DNA from: a beta proteobacterium AAP51
Lineage (GTDB): Bacteria > Pseudomonadota > Gammaproteobacteria > Burkholderiales > Burkholderiaceae_C
DNA length: 50,587 nt
Assembly (NCBI GenBank): GCA_001295905.1
Contig: LJHT01000004.1
Span: forward strand, 1-50,587
Direction: 5' to 3'
Shown here: positions 24,672-33,205 of the stretch, piece by piece
How the letters are laid out: the number at the start of each line of letters is the position of its first letter
Numbering within the stretch: the first letter of the stretch is position 1
Made by a program: the position numbers and the translations under genes
The notes under the pieces: model-generated
Told to the model about the DNA's origin: nothing
Databases searched by the model: none
The model's input: the letters and a program-made list of their open reading frames with translations, nothing else

Positions 24672-27040
24672 ACGCTGCCCCCACCGCCGGCCCGGTCGCC
24701 ACGCACAAGGTGCCCTTCCGCCACAAGGTGGCCTTCGGGTTGGGCATGCTCGCCAACCAGATGTTCCCGGCGGCCCTGGGCATCTTCATGGTGGTGCTGG
24801 TGCAGGACCTGGGCTTCCCCGCGTGGATGTGGGGCGTGCTGTTCTTCCTGCCGCGCGTGTTCGATTCGGTCACCGACCCCATCATGGGTTTCATCTCCGA
24901 CAACACGCGTTCGCGCTGGGGCCGGCGCCACCACTACGTGTTCATCGGCGCCCTCGTGATGGGCATCAGCTTCGTGGCGATGTGGCAGCTGCACCGCGAA
25001 GACGGCGTCACCTACAACTTCGTCTACTTCCTGTGCTGGAGCTTCGTCTTCTACACGGGGCTCACGCTGTTCAGCATTCCCTACGTGGCCATGGGCTACG
25101 AGATGAGCGACGACTTCCACGAGCGCACCAGCATCATGGCCGTGGCGCAGTGGATAGGCCAGTGGGCCTGGGTCATCGCACCTTGGTTCTGGGTGGTGAT
25201 GTACGACCCCGCCTGGTTCCCCAATGCCGACACCGCCACGCGCACGCTGGCGGTGTGGGTGGGCGTGGCCTGCATGCTGCTGGCCATGGTGCCGGCGCTG
25301 TTCCTGCCCATCCGCTCGAGCCTGAACGACACCCAGCTCGTGCCGCTGACCTGGGCCAACTTCGGCGGCGGCATGAGGGAGATCCTGGCGGGGTTCAAGG
25401 AGGCGCTCGGCTCGGCGCCCTTCCGCAAGCTGTGCTTCGCCACCTTCCTGATCTTCAACGCCTTCAACACGGTGGCGGCGTTCTCGTTCTTCATCGTCGT
25501 CTACCACCTCTTCAACGGCAGCACCTCGGCCGCGTGGATCTGGCCCACGCTCTTCGGCAGCGTGGGCGCGCTCATTACCACCTTCGCCGTCATTCCCACC
25601 GTGGCGTGGATGTCGAGGAAGATGGGCAAGAAGAACGCGTTCATGCTGTCGCAGGGCATTTCCATCATCGGCTATGTGCTGCTGTGGTTCTTCATGGTGC
25701 CGGGCAAGCCGTGGATGTTCATGTTCGCACTGCCCTTCTTCAGCTTCGGCATCGGCGGCCTGTTCACGCTGATGATGAGCATGACGGCCGACGTGTGCGA
25801 CCTGGATGAGCTGGCCACCGGCAAGCGGCGCGAAGGCATTTTCGGCGCCATCTACTGGTGGATGGTGAAGTTCGGCTTCGCCATCGCGGGCCTGCTCAGC
25901 GGCGCCATCATGTCGGCGGTGGCCTTCACGCCCGGCGCGGCGGTGCAGCCCGAGGGCGCGGTGGACGGGCTGCGGCTCTTCTATTCCGGCGTGCCCATCT
26001 TCGGCACGCTGCTGGCGATGTGGGTGATGCGCAACTACGACCTCGACGAGGCCCGCGCCACCGAAGTGCACGCCGAGCTGGAACGCCGCAAGCAGCGCCT
26101 GGCGGGTGCCGGCAGCAGCGGAACGGGGGCAAGAACCTGGCTGCTCGACCATGGCCTGGAACTGCTGGAAGCCCAGCGCTCCACCCTGGCCACCTGCCGC
26201 GGTGCCGAACTGCAGGCCCGCTTCAACGAGCAGCGTGCCGAGCGCCTGTACGGCCTGTGCTTCAGCGCCTATGCGCGTGGCCAGGGCGCGGGCGATGTGC
26301 TGCCGCCTTCGCAGGTGCGCCGCCGCGTCGCGCTGGTGGCACCGCACACGCGCTGGCTGCGTTCCTTCTCGTGCACCGAGGGCCACGAGCTCATTCCCAG
26401 CATCGCGCGCGAACACGGCCTGAAGACGATGGTGGGCGCGTGGATCAGCGCCGACCGCGAGCGCAACGAGCGCGAGATCCACAGCCTCATCACGCTGGCG
26501 CAGGCCGGGCGAGTGGACGTGGCCGTGGTGGGCAACGAGGTGCTGCTGCGCAACGAACTGCCCGAGGCCGAACTGCTGGCCTACATCCAGCGTGTGAAGG
26601 AAGCCGTGCCCGAAGAAGTGCGCGTGGGCTGTGTGGACGCCTACTACGTCTTCCTGGAGCGCCCGGCCCTGGTGTCCGCCTGCGACGTGCTGCTGCCCAA
26701 CTGCTACCCCTTCTGGGAAGGGGCCGACATCGCCTGGGCCGCGCACTACCTCAAGCGCATGCACGCGCTGGTGCAGGCCGCCGGCGGCGAGAAGCCCGTG
26801 GTGCTGGCCGAGACCGGCTGGCCCGGTGCCGGCCAGCCCGTGGGCGGTGCCGTGCCCTCGGCCGAAAACGCGATGCGCTACTTCGTCGACGTGCAGACCT
26901 GGGCGCGGCGCGAAGGCGTGAAGGTCTTCCACTTCTCGTCTTTCGACGAACCCTGGAAGCTGCAGCCCGAAGGCGAGGTGGGCACGCAGTGGGGCCTGTG
27001 GGATGCGGACGAGCGGCCGAAATACGGTGCGGCCGCTTGA
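24668..27040 (+). CDS. GPH-family sugar symporter fused to a GH17 glycosidase domain
   Basis: This 790-residue two-part protein has, at residues 1 to about 470, a 12-helix MFS transporter of the glycoside-pentoside-hexuronide (MelB/XynP) type. Family features are FDSVTDPIMGFISDNT, SIPYVAMGYEMSDDFHER and ADVCDLDELATGKRREG. A linker (ERRKQRLAGAGSSGTGA) follows. Residues about 525-790 form a complete GH17 domain with acid/base Glu624 in VGNEVLL and nucleophile Glu715 in LAETGWP. GPH transporters have both ends in the cytosol, so the hydrolase would sit at the inner mouth of the channel and could cut oligosaccharides as they enter. The reading frame is open throughout with no stop or shift at the junction. 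I know of no described GPH-GH17 fusion. Confidence 0.9.
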   Translation: MNAAPTAGPVATHKVPFRHKVAFGLGMLANQMFPAALGIFMVVLVQDLGFPAWMWGVLFFLPRVFDSVTDPIMGFISDNTRSRWGRRHHYVFIGALVMGISFVAMWQLHREDGVTYNFVYFLCWSFVFYTGLTLFSIPYVAMGYEMSDDFHERTSIMAVAQWIGQWAWVIAPWFWVVMYDPAWFPNADTATRTLAVWVGVACMLLAMVPALFLPIRSSLNDTQLVPLTWANFGGGMREILAGFKEALGSAPFRKLCFATFLIFNAFNTVAAFSFFIVVYHLFNGSTSAAWIWPTLFGSVGALITTFAVIPTVAWMSRKMGKKNAFMLSQGISIIGYVLLWFFMVPGKPWMFMFALPFFSFGIGGLFTLMMSMTADVCDLDELATGKRREGIFGAIYWWMVKFGFAIAGLLSGAIMSAVAFTPGAAVQPEGAVDGLRLFYSGVPIFGTLLAMWVMRNYDLDEARATEVHAELERRKQRLAGAGSSGTGARTWLLDHGLELLEAQRSTLATCRGAELQARFNEQRAERLYGLCFSAYARGQGAGDVLPPSQVRRRVALVAPHTRWLRSFSCTEGHELIPSIAREHGLKTMVGAWISADRERNEREIHSLITLAQAGRVDVAVVGNEVLLRNELPEAELLAYIQRVKEAVPEEVRVGCVDAYYVFLERPALVSACDVLLPNCYPFWEGADIAWAAHYLKRMHALVQAAGGEKPVVLAETGWPGAGQPVGGAVPSAENAMRYFVDVQTWARREGVKVFHFSSFDEPWKLQPEGEVGTQWGLWDADERPKYGAAA

Positions 27041-27050
27041 AAGCCGCCGC

Positions 27051-28013
27051 ATGAACGCCACCGGCCCGGTGCCACCGCTGGCGCTGCTGGCCTGCCTGCT
27101 GCAGCTGGCGGCCTGTGGCGGCGGTGGGGGCGGCACCAGCCCCGGGGCCGCGCCCGTGGCCGCGGCCCCGGCGCCGGCCCCGCCGGTGGCTGCACCACCA
27201 GCACCATCAACACCACCGGCCACGCCGCCGGCGCCACCTTCCACGCCCGCACCTCCCGCACCACCGGTCAACGCCGGCCCCGCGCCCGCGGGCTACCGCC
27301 TCGTCTGGGCCGACGAGTTCGAACGGCCGGGCCTGCCCGACGCCACGCGCTGGGGCTACGACACCGAGCGCAACCGCCTGGGCTGGTGGAACAACGAGCG
27401 CCAGTACTACGCTGCAGCGCGCTTCCAGAACAGCGTGGTCGAAGGCGGCCGGCTGCTCATCACCGCGCGGCGCGAGGCCCTGTCGCAGCTGCCCGACTGG
27501 GGCGGCCAGGGCTACAGCTCGGCGCGGCTCATCACGCGCGGCAAGGCGGCCTGGACCTACGGCTTCTTCGAGATCCGCGCGAGGATGCCCTGCGGCACCG
27601 GCACCTGGCCGGCCATCTGGATGCTGGGCACCGGCGGTGTGTGGCCTGACGATGGCGAGATCGACATCGTCGAGCACGTCGGCCGCAACCCGAACGAGAT
27701 CCTGGGTACCGTGCACACGCCCATCACCGGCGGCAGCGGCAATGGTTCACGCACGGCATTGCCGTCGGCCTGCACGGCCTTCAACGATTACCAACTGCAC
27801 TGGACGGCCGACGAAATCGCCATCGGCGTGAACGGCAACGTCTACCACCGCTACCGCAACCCGCGCACCGGCTGGCCCGCCTGGCCTTTCGACGCGCCGC
27901 AATACCTGCTGCTGAACATCGCCGTGGGCGGCACGCTGGGCGGCGCCGTGGACGACAGCATCTTCCCGCGCACCCTGGAGGTGGAGCACGTGCGGGTGTG
28001 GCAGGCGCCGTAG
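27051..28013 (+). CDS. GH16 beta-1,3-glucanase lipoprotein
   Basis: This 320-residue lipoprotein has a lipobox LAAC (Cys22), a Gly run, and a Pro/Ala-rich spacer to about residue 80. A GH16 domain follows with EIDIVE (Glu203 to Glu208), YSSARLITRGK, WPAIWML and LLLNIAVGG. The long flexible spacer is typical of enzymes displayed on the outer membrane. It is the last gene of the GH1-led operon, ten bases after the fusion gene. It probably makes the oligosaccharides that the porin and symporter take up, an extracellular counterpart to the cytosolic GH16 in the same operon. Confidence 0.9.
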   Translation: MNATGPVPPLALLACLLQLAACGGGGGGTSPGAAPVAAAPAPAPPVAAPPAPSTPPATPPAPPSTPAPPAPPVNAGPAPAGYRLVWADEFERPGLPDATRWGYDTERNRLGWWNNERQYYAAARFQNSVVEGGRLLITARREALSQLPDWGGQGYSSARLITRGKAAWTYGFFEIRARMPCGTGTWPAIWMLGTGGVWPDDGEIDIVEHVGRNPNEILGTVHTPITGGSGNGSRTALPSACTAFNDYQLHWTADEIAIGVNGNVYHRYRNPRTGWPAWPFDAPQYLLLNIAVGGTLGGAVDDSIFPRTLEVEHVRVWQAP

Positions 28014-28035
28014 CGCCGCGGGCCCGCTGGTCACG

Positions 28036-28251
28036 TCAGCCCGACAGCGGCTCTGCGCTGTAGCCGGCCTCCAGCAGGGCCGCCGCGATGTCGTCGGCCG
28101 AGATCATGGCGGTGTGCGACACCCAGGCCTGGCGCTCGGCGAGCCGCACTTCGGCCTGGTTCACGCAGGGCAGGTCCTGCAGTTCGAACATCACGGCATC
28201 GGCGTCGTCCTGGGTGTGCAGGGCGGGCACGTGGAAGGTGGTTTCGGGCAT
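28036..28251 (-). CDS. small HMA-fold-like protein lacking the CxxC metal site
   Basis: This 71-residue protein has the length and strand-helix pattern of a heavy-metal-associated (ferredoxin-like) domain: TFHVPALHTQDDADAVMFELQDL, then NQAEVRLAERQAWV, then ADDIAAALLEAGYSAE. The metal-binding CxxC is replaced by HTQDD, so copper binding through two Cys is unlikely. It is convergent with the GH16 lipoprotein and 17 bases downstream of the lipoprotein gene at 28269. Confidence 0.6.
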   Translation of the reverse strand: MPETTFHVPALHTQDDADAVMFELQDLPCVNQAEVRLAERQAWVSHTAMISADDIAAALLEAGYSAEPLSG

Positions 28252-28268
28252 CGGGAACGTGCTGCTGG

Positions 28269-28754
28269 TCAGCCGGGCTTGCGGATGCGTGGCTGGCCCG
28301 AGATCGGGTCGATGTCGGACTTGGGGTCGGCTGCGGGCGCCGGCTGGCCCACCACCCGCCGCGTGGCGGTGTCGACCTCGAAGCGCTCGCCGCGCTCGTT
28401 CTCGATCAGCAGCTTGCCGCCTTCGGCCCGCATCGAGCGGAACCAGACGTCCTGGGCGTCGCCTTCCAGGCCCGGGCGCCGGGCGTTCACGTAGACCTTC
28501 AGGCGCCAGAGTTCGCGGCTGGAACCGTCGAAGGCCGCGAGCATGCCGCCCACCTGGCCATCGACTTCAGGGTCGCCGGCCACCTGGGCGTAACGAACGC
28601 CGGCAATGAACACCGGCGGCACGCGCGGCGGCGGCGCGCGGCTGGCGCCTGGCGGGGGTTGTTGTGTCATGGGGGCTTCCTTTGCACTCTCGCTGCAGCC
28701 CGCGGCCGCAGCACAAACCAGCAGGGCTGCGGCCAGGGCCGCGCCGGGGTTCAT
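28269..28754 (-). CDS. lipoprotein of unknown function
   Basis: This 161-residue protein has a lipobox AAAGC (Cys20). A Pro-rich spacer is followed by a compact region (VGGMLAAFDGSSRELWRLKVYVNARRPGLEGD, then GGKLLIENERGERFEVD). I recognise no family. Its start codon overlaps the stop of the metalloprotease gene (ATGA at 28751-28754, minus strand), so the two are coupled and may act together. Confidence 0.72.
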   Translation of the reverse strand: MNPGAALAAALLVCAAAAGCSESAKEAPMTQQPPPGASRAPPPRVPPVFIAGVRYAQVAGDPEVDGQVGGMLAAFDGSSRELWRLKVYVNARRPGLEGDAQDVWFRSMRAEGGKLLIENERGERFEVDTATRRVVGQPAPAADPKSDIDPISGQPRIRKPG

Positions 28755-29896
28755 TGGGTGACGAGCTTGCGGTCGATGCGCTGCGCCGCCGTCCAGCCGG
28801 TGTCGGCGTAGAGCTTGCTGCCCAGCGCGGCGATGCGGTCGCCGTCGCTCAGCGCGCCAGCCGCATCGGCACAGAAGAACGCCCAGCTGTCGGCGTTGGT
28901 CTGGCACTGCGCCATCGTCAGCGTACGCACGGCAGGGAAGTCGGGCTGCAGCGCGACGCGCGCGTTGTTCACGCGCCGGAACACGTCGCTCTCCCGCGGC
29001 AGCAGGCCCTGCCAGCTGTAGCTGTGGTCTTGCGTCTGGCAATAGTTATGGGTGAGCTCGTGCACGATGATGCGGGCCCAGTTGGTGGCGCCGGTGAGCG
29101 TGTTGCCGTTGCCCCAGAAGCCGGGCTCGACCCAGATGGCGTGCACGTCGTTCTGCGTGAAGGTGTAGGCCTCGCTCTGCTCCCAGCTGCTGTTCGTGCC
29201 GCGCTGCGCGGGGTCGTCCAGCACGATGAGGTCGCCCACCTTCAGGCCGATGGCGATCTTCAGCAGGCCGCGGCGCAGCACCGGCGCGAAGGTGGCGATG
29301 GCGCCGTCGATGTCGGCATGCGTGGCCGGTATGAACCAGCGCTTCAGCAGCGCGCGGTGTGCGGGCCGGGTGGGGTCGCCCGCCACGATCATGGCGCGCT
29401 CGACCCAGCGCAGCGAGGTGATCACGGCGTTGTCGATGCGGCGCTTCTGCTCGTCGCTGTAGGCCTCGGTGGTGGCGTTCAGCACCTGGTCGACCAGGGC
29501 GTCGGACTCGTTGGCGAACTCGATGGGGTGGCTGGTCAGCACCGAGGGCAGCGACAGCACCCACAGTTTCCGTTCGCCGCCGTTCTCGTAGTAGTAAAGG
29601 TGGGCCAGCGTCTTCAGCAGCAGGGCCCGGGCCTTGGCGTTTTCGGAAGCCTTGCTGATCAGGCCGCCTTCGGCCTTGGCGGCCGCGCGCAGCACCTTGG
29701 CCCAGGCCTTGGAACCCGCAAGCTTGCGCCGGATGGTCTCGGGCAGCGCGCCTTGCAGGTAGTGGAAGCCGTCGTTGCGAACCAGCTTGGGCAGGGCCTC
29801 GGCGACGCTCTTCCAATCGCTGGAGAACTTCTCGGGGCCTTGCACCGCGCTGACCAGCCGGCGATGGATGGTGCGGTAGGGGGAGGGGTCCGTCAT
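28751..29896 (-). CDS. M35-type (aspzincin/lysine-specific) zinc metalloendopeptidase
   Basis: This 381-residue protein has a zinc motif HELTH (His279, Glu280, His283) followed by NADSWAFF (Asp336). This pair resembles the aspzincin lysine-specific metalloendopeptidase domain, in which Asp is the third zinc ligand. The N-terminus (MTDPSPYRTIHRRLV) has no signal peptide, so export would need another route. The N-terminal 180 residues are helical and unassigned. The gene heads a three-gene minus-strand block inside the glucan locus. A link to attack on fungal wall proteins is possible, but I have no direct evidence. Confidence 0.7.
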   Translation of the reverse strand: MTDPSPYRTIHRRLVSAVQGPEKFSSDWKSVAEALPKLVRNDGFHYLQGALPETIRRKLAGSKAWAKVLRAAAKAEGGLISKASENAKARALLLKTLAHLYYYENGGERKLWVLSLPSVLTSHPIEFANESDALVDQVLNATTEAYSDEQKRRIDNAVITSLRWVERAMIVAGDPTRPAHRALLKRWFIPATHADIDGAIATFAPVLRRGLLKIAIGLKVGDLIVLDDPAQRGTNSSWEQSEAYTFTQNDVHAIWVEPGFWGNGNTLTGATNWARIIVHELTHNYCQTQDHSYSWQGLLPRESDVFRRVNNARVALQPDFPAVRTLTMAQCQTNADSWAFFCADAAGALSDGDRIAALGSKLYADTGWTAAQRIDRKLVTQ

Positions 29897-30040
29897 GGCT
29901 GGCGCTTGCTCCTGGGTTGTCCGCGGTCCGATCTGCGGCCAGCGAGTCTAAGCAGGGGCCGCCGAAGGCTGCAAGTGCCTGGTCAGCCCGGGCCGAAGCT
30001 GAGGCAGCGTCTTCCCCGGGGCTGCGTCGGTCGCGGGTCT
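29897..30040. other. gap between metalloprotease and GH30
   Basis: This is a 144-base gap between two minus-strand units. It must contain the promoter of the metalloprotease block, but I could not pick a confident promoter and see no copy of the locus palindrome here. Confidence 0.4.
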
Positions 30041-31456
30041 TCAGGCCGGGAGCGGGTGCCCGGGCTCCGCGGCCACCAGGCTGGCGATGCCGTGCGCAGG
30101 CACCTGCGCCGAGGCCCAGCGCCCAGCCATCACCAGCGTGAAGTCCTGGGCGGCGTCGCTGCGGTTCAGCACCACCACGGCTACGCTGCCATCGGGGTTG
30201 CGTGCCGCCGTTACTTCCAGCACCTGCTTCGAAGCCGCGCACAGCACGCGCTGCGCGCCCGGCTGCATGAAGCGCGCGAAGTGGCCCAGCGCGGCATAGC
30301 TGCTCTGGAAGTGCAGCGCGGCACGGCCGCCATCGGCCCCCGCATCGCCCCGTGCAGCGGCCAGGATGGGCGCGCTGCAGAAGTTGCCCACGTGGTTGGG
30401 GCCGCCGTGTTCATCGAGCAGCAGGTTCCAGTCGATCCAGCCCACGGTCCAGTGGTTCAGGTCCTGGATGATGGAGCGCGCGTAACGCTCCGCCAGCGCC
30501 CAGCTGCCGTGGTGCGGGCCGCCCTCCTGGCAGCCTTCGGTGAAGAGCAGCTGCTTGGTCGGATACGCGTCGTGCAGCAACTGCACCTGCTCGAAGTGGT
30601 CTTCCACGTACCAGTGGAAGCCGGCCCCCCAGACGTACTTGGCGGCTTCGGGGTCGGCGTAGACGGTGCCGGCGCGCTGCACCAGTTCGTCGCGGTTGTG
30701 GTCGTGCACGACGATCTTCACCTCATGCAGGCCGGCGGCATGCAAGGCAGGGCCGAGGTGGTCGCGCACGAAGTCGCGCTCTTCCTCGGCGCTGAAGATG
30801 CACGAATCCCAGCGCTGCGTGGCCTGCGGCTCGTTCTGCACGCTCACGCCCCAGATGGGCACGCCTTCGGCCGCGTAGGCCTGGATGAACTTCACATAGC
30901 ACTGCGCCCAGGCGGCCCGGCACTCGGGCCGCAGCTGGCCGCCGCCGTTCATGCGGCCGGTGGTCTTCATCCAGGCCGGGGGGCTCCAGGGTGATGCCAG
31001 CAGCCGGATGGGACGGCCGGCCACTCGCTGCGCGGCGTGGATCAGCGGCAGGATGGCCTGGCGGTCGCGCTCGATGTTGAAGTGCTGCAGCGCGAAGTCG
31101 CCCTCCACCTCGGCATGGGCGTAGTTGCCCAGCCCGAAGTCGCTGCTGCCCATGGGCACGCGGCACAGCGTGTAGCCGTGGCCCTGGGTGGGCGAGAAGC
31201 AGGCGCGCAGGAATTCATCGGCCTGCGCGGGCGCCAGCTGCTGCCAGACCGTGGCCGTGGCCTCGGTGAAGGCACCGCCGAAACCCAGCAGCGTCTGCAG
31301 CCGGCGCGCGGGGTTCACGAACACCTGCGGGCCGCCCGGGGCCGGGCCGGCCTGCCAGGGCCGCGGTGCCTGTGCCGCCAGGCGTTCGCCGCCGTCGCGG
31401 CTGCTCAGCCAGACCCGCAGCGCGCCCGCTGCCGCGCTGCCCTGCGCGCCGCTCAC
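30041..31456 (-). CDS. GH30 glucosidase/beta-glucanase (cytosolic)
   Basis: This 471-residue GH30 enzyme has its acid/base Glu209 in VSVQNEP and nucleophile Glu307 in LLFTEGCQEGG. Other family features are GFGGAFTEATA and LASPWSPPAWMKT. GTG 31456 overlaps the TGA of the upstream GH17 lipoprotein gene (GTGA), giving tight translational coupling and leaving no room for a signal peptide. GH30 members in glucan loci commonly act on beta-1,6 branches or terminal glucose, so it may debranch laminarin-type oligosaccharides after import. The linkage is inferred. Confidence 0.88.
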   Translation of the reverse strand: MSGAQGSAAAGALRVWLSSRDGGERLAAQAPRPWQAGPAPGGPQVFVNPARRLQTLLGFGGAFTEATATVWQQLAPAQADEFLRACFSPTQGHGYTLCRVPMGSSDFGLGNYAHAEVEGDFALQHFNIERDRQAILPLIHAAQRVAGRPIRLLASPWSPPAWMKTTGRMNGGGQLRPECRAAWAQCYVKFIQAYAAEGVPIWGVSVQNEPQATQRWDSCIFSAEEERDFVRDHLGPALHAAGLHEVKIVVHDHNRDELVQRAGTVYADPEAAKYVWGAGFHWYVEDHFEQVQLLHDAYPTKQLLFTEGCQEGGPHHGSWALAERYARSIIQDLNHWTVGWIDWNLLLDEHGGPNHVGNFCSAPILAAARGDAGADGGRAALHFQSSYAALGHFARFMQPGAQRVLCAASKQVLEVTAARNPDGSVAVVVLNRSDAAQDFTLVMAGRWASAQVPAHGIASLVAAEPGHPLPA

Positions 31457-33189
31457 TTCGACCAGTGCAGGCCGTCGATCTGGATCTTCGGCAGGCCCGT
31501 GGTGTTCAGCGGCTTGCCGGTGAACGAGAAGCGGTCGGCGATGATGAAGCGGAAGTTCACCAGGCGCAGGTCGAGCCGCGGGTTGGCGGCCACGAAGGCC
31601 GAGATCGGGATGGACACCTGGCACCAGTTGTTGGTGTTGCAGTAGCCGAAATCCCCCGGGCCGATCTGCAGGAAGGCTTCCTCGACGTCGCGGTCTTCGG
31701 TGTCGGTGCTGATGCCGATCTCGATCTTGCCCGGGTAGCTGTCGCTCTTCACCGCGAAGTTCAGCCGCCCGCCGGCGAAGGCCGAGAGGTTCTCGGTGAC
31801 GCCGGTGGCGGAGTACTGGAACAGGCCCCAGCCGAAGTCCACCGGGTTGGGCGTGATCTCGAAGCTGTTGCCGCCGTCGTTGGGCGCACCGCCGGCCACG
31901 GTGGCGTAGCCCGTCAGCGCAAAGGGGTCCCAGCGCAGGCCGGTGGCCACCTGCTCGCCGGCCACCACGGCTTCGCTGAACAGCGTGTAGCGGTTGGCCG
32001 CCACCGCCGTGCGCACGGTGGGCGCCACCCACTTCACGGCATCGGCCATGGTGTAGCTGCCGGGCTCGCAGGTCCAGGTGACGCCGCAGGTGCCCAGGCC
32101 CTGCACCACATAGCGCGCCTGGCGGTCCTTGTTGAACAGGCCCCAGCCGTCGTCACCCTGCTTCCAGGGTTCGTCGAAGGCCTGGAAGAAGAACACCGCC
32201 TGCGGCCCGTTGCCGCGCCGTCCCTCGGCAGCCCAGGCCTGCAGCGCTTCGAAGTACATGCGCTGGTTCACCGGGTGGGCGCGGAAGCCCAGGGTCGGGC
32301 CGCCCGGGGTGTCCACGGCCGTCCAGCCGGTTTCGCCGATGACCATGGGCATGTTCGCCAGGCCCAGCTGGTCGAGCGCCGCGCGCGCCTTGCCGAACTG
32401 CTCTTTCGCTTCGGTGATGCTGGCGGCGATCATGGCCTGCGCGCGCTGCGGTTCGGCCACGTTCTTCAGCCGCCAGTCCCATTCGCTGCGGGCGTAGAAG
32501 GTGTCCAGCAGCGGGTAGGTGTGCACGGCGGCGAAGTCCACCACGTCGGTGATGACCTTGGGCACGCGCGACCAGAACAGCCAGTTGTCGTTGGTGGTGA
32601 CGGGCTGCTTCACGGCGTCGCGCACGCTCTTGATGTAGCGCGCCATGGTCACGGGGTCGATCTTCGCCGCGGACCACTCCACCATCTTCTCGTTGCCCAC
32701 GCTCACCGCCAGCACGATGGTGGGAAAGCGGTTGGCCAGCTCGATGCACTTGGCCAGCTCGGCCAGGTTCGAGGCTTCGTCGGCCAGGCTGTTCACCGGG
32801 TTGGGGAAGGCGCCGAGCTGGACCTTCAGGTCGAGGTTGTTGTCGCGGATGACGGTGAGCACCGTTTCGGCGAAGCGGCCCGAACTGAAGAGGCGGATGG
32901 TGCCGATGCCGGTGGCGCGGATGAGCCGCAGGTCCTGCAGCACGTTGGCCGGCGTGATGACCTCGTTGGCCAGTTCGCTTTCGTTGCGCGAGGTGCGGAA
33001 GGGTGAGTAGTTCACGGCGGCACGGGTGACGAACTCGGCCGGCAGCGCGCGGCGTTCGGTCACCGAGACGGGCGATTCGGTGTAGCCGCCGCCGCCACAG
33101 GCCGTGAAGGTGGCGGCCAGCGTCACGGCCGTCGCGGCCATCAGCGCCAGGCGGGCGCCGCGATGCGTGTTCAACCAGTTGGACATCAT
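31453..33189 (-). CDS. GH17 lipoprotein with C-terminal carbohydrate-binding-like domain
   Basis: This 578-residue protein has a lipobox FTAC (Cys31) followed by GGGG. The GH17 barrel has acid/base Glu167 in VSVGNEKMVEW and nucleophile Glu286 in VIGETGWTA. After about residue 400 comes a beta-sandwich region (GLFQYSATGVTENLSAFAGG, then KIEIGISTDTEDR, ending IQIDGLHWSK) that looks like a glucan-binding module. ATG 33189 has GAGG eight bases upstream. It lies 16 bases after the porin gene and is coupled to GH30. It likely works on the cell surface, beside the porin. Confidence 0.88.
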   Translation of the reverse strand: MMSNWLNTHRGARLALMAATAVTLAATFTACGGGGYTESPVSVTERRALPAEFVTRAAVNYSPFRTSRNESELANEVITPANVLQDLRLIRATGIGTIRLFSSGRFAETVLTVIRDNNLDLKVQLGAFPNPVNSLADEASNLAELAKCIELANRFPTIVLAVSVGNEKMVEWSAAKIDPVTMARYIKSVRDAVKQPVTTNDNWLFWSRVPKVITDVVDFAAVHTYPLLDTFYARSEWDWRLKNVAEPQRAQAMIAASITEAKEQFGKARAALDQLGLANMPMVIGETGWTAVDTPGGPTLGFRAHPVNQRMYFEALQAWAAEGRRGNGPQAVFFFQAFDEPWKQGDDGWGLFNKDRQARYVVQGLGTCGVTWTCEPGSYTMADAVKWVAPTVRTAVAANRYTLFSEAVVAGEQVATGLRWDPFALTGYATVAGGAPNDGGNSFEITPNPVDFGWGLFQYSATGVTENLSAFAGGRLNFAVKSDSYPGKIEIGISTDTEDRDVEEAFLQIGPGDFGYCNTNNWCQVSIPISAFVAANPRLDLRLVNFRFIIADRFSFTGKPLNTTGLPKIQIDGLHWSK

Positions 33190-33205
33190 GGAAGCTGCCT
33201 CGATC

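Noticed and set aside
26080..26140. Frameshift or lost stop making an artificial transporter-GH17 fusion
   Set aside because: The frame is continuous and codon use is even. The junction is a plausible Gly/Ser linker and both halves are complete. Read-level confirmation is still suggested in the findings.
24473..27271. 932-codon open frame on the minus strand
   Set aside because: It is antisense to the transporter-GH17 fusion and has the His/Gln/Ala/Gly-rich composition produced by the complement of GC-rich codons. It shows no domain.
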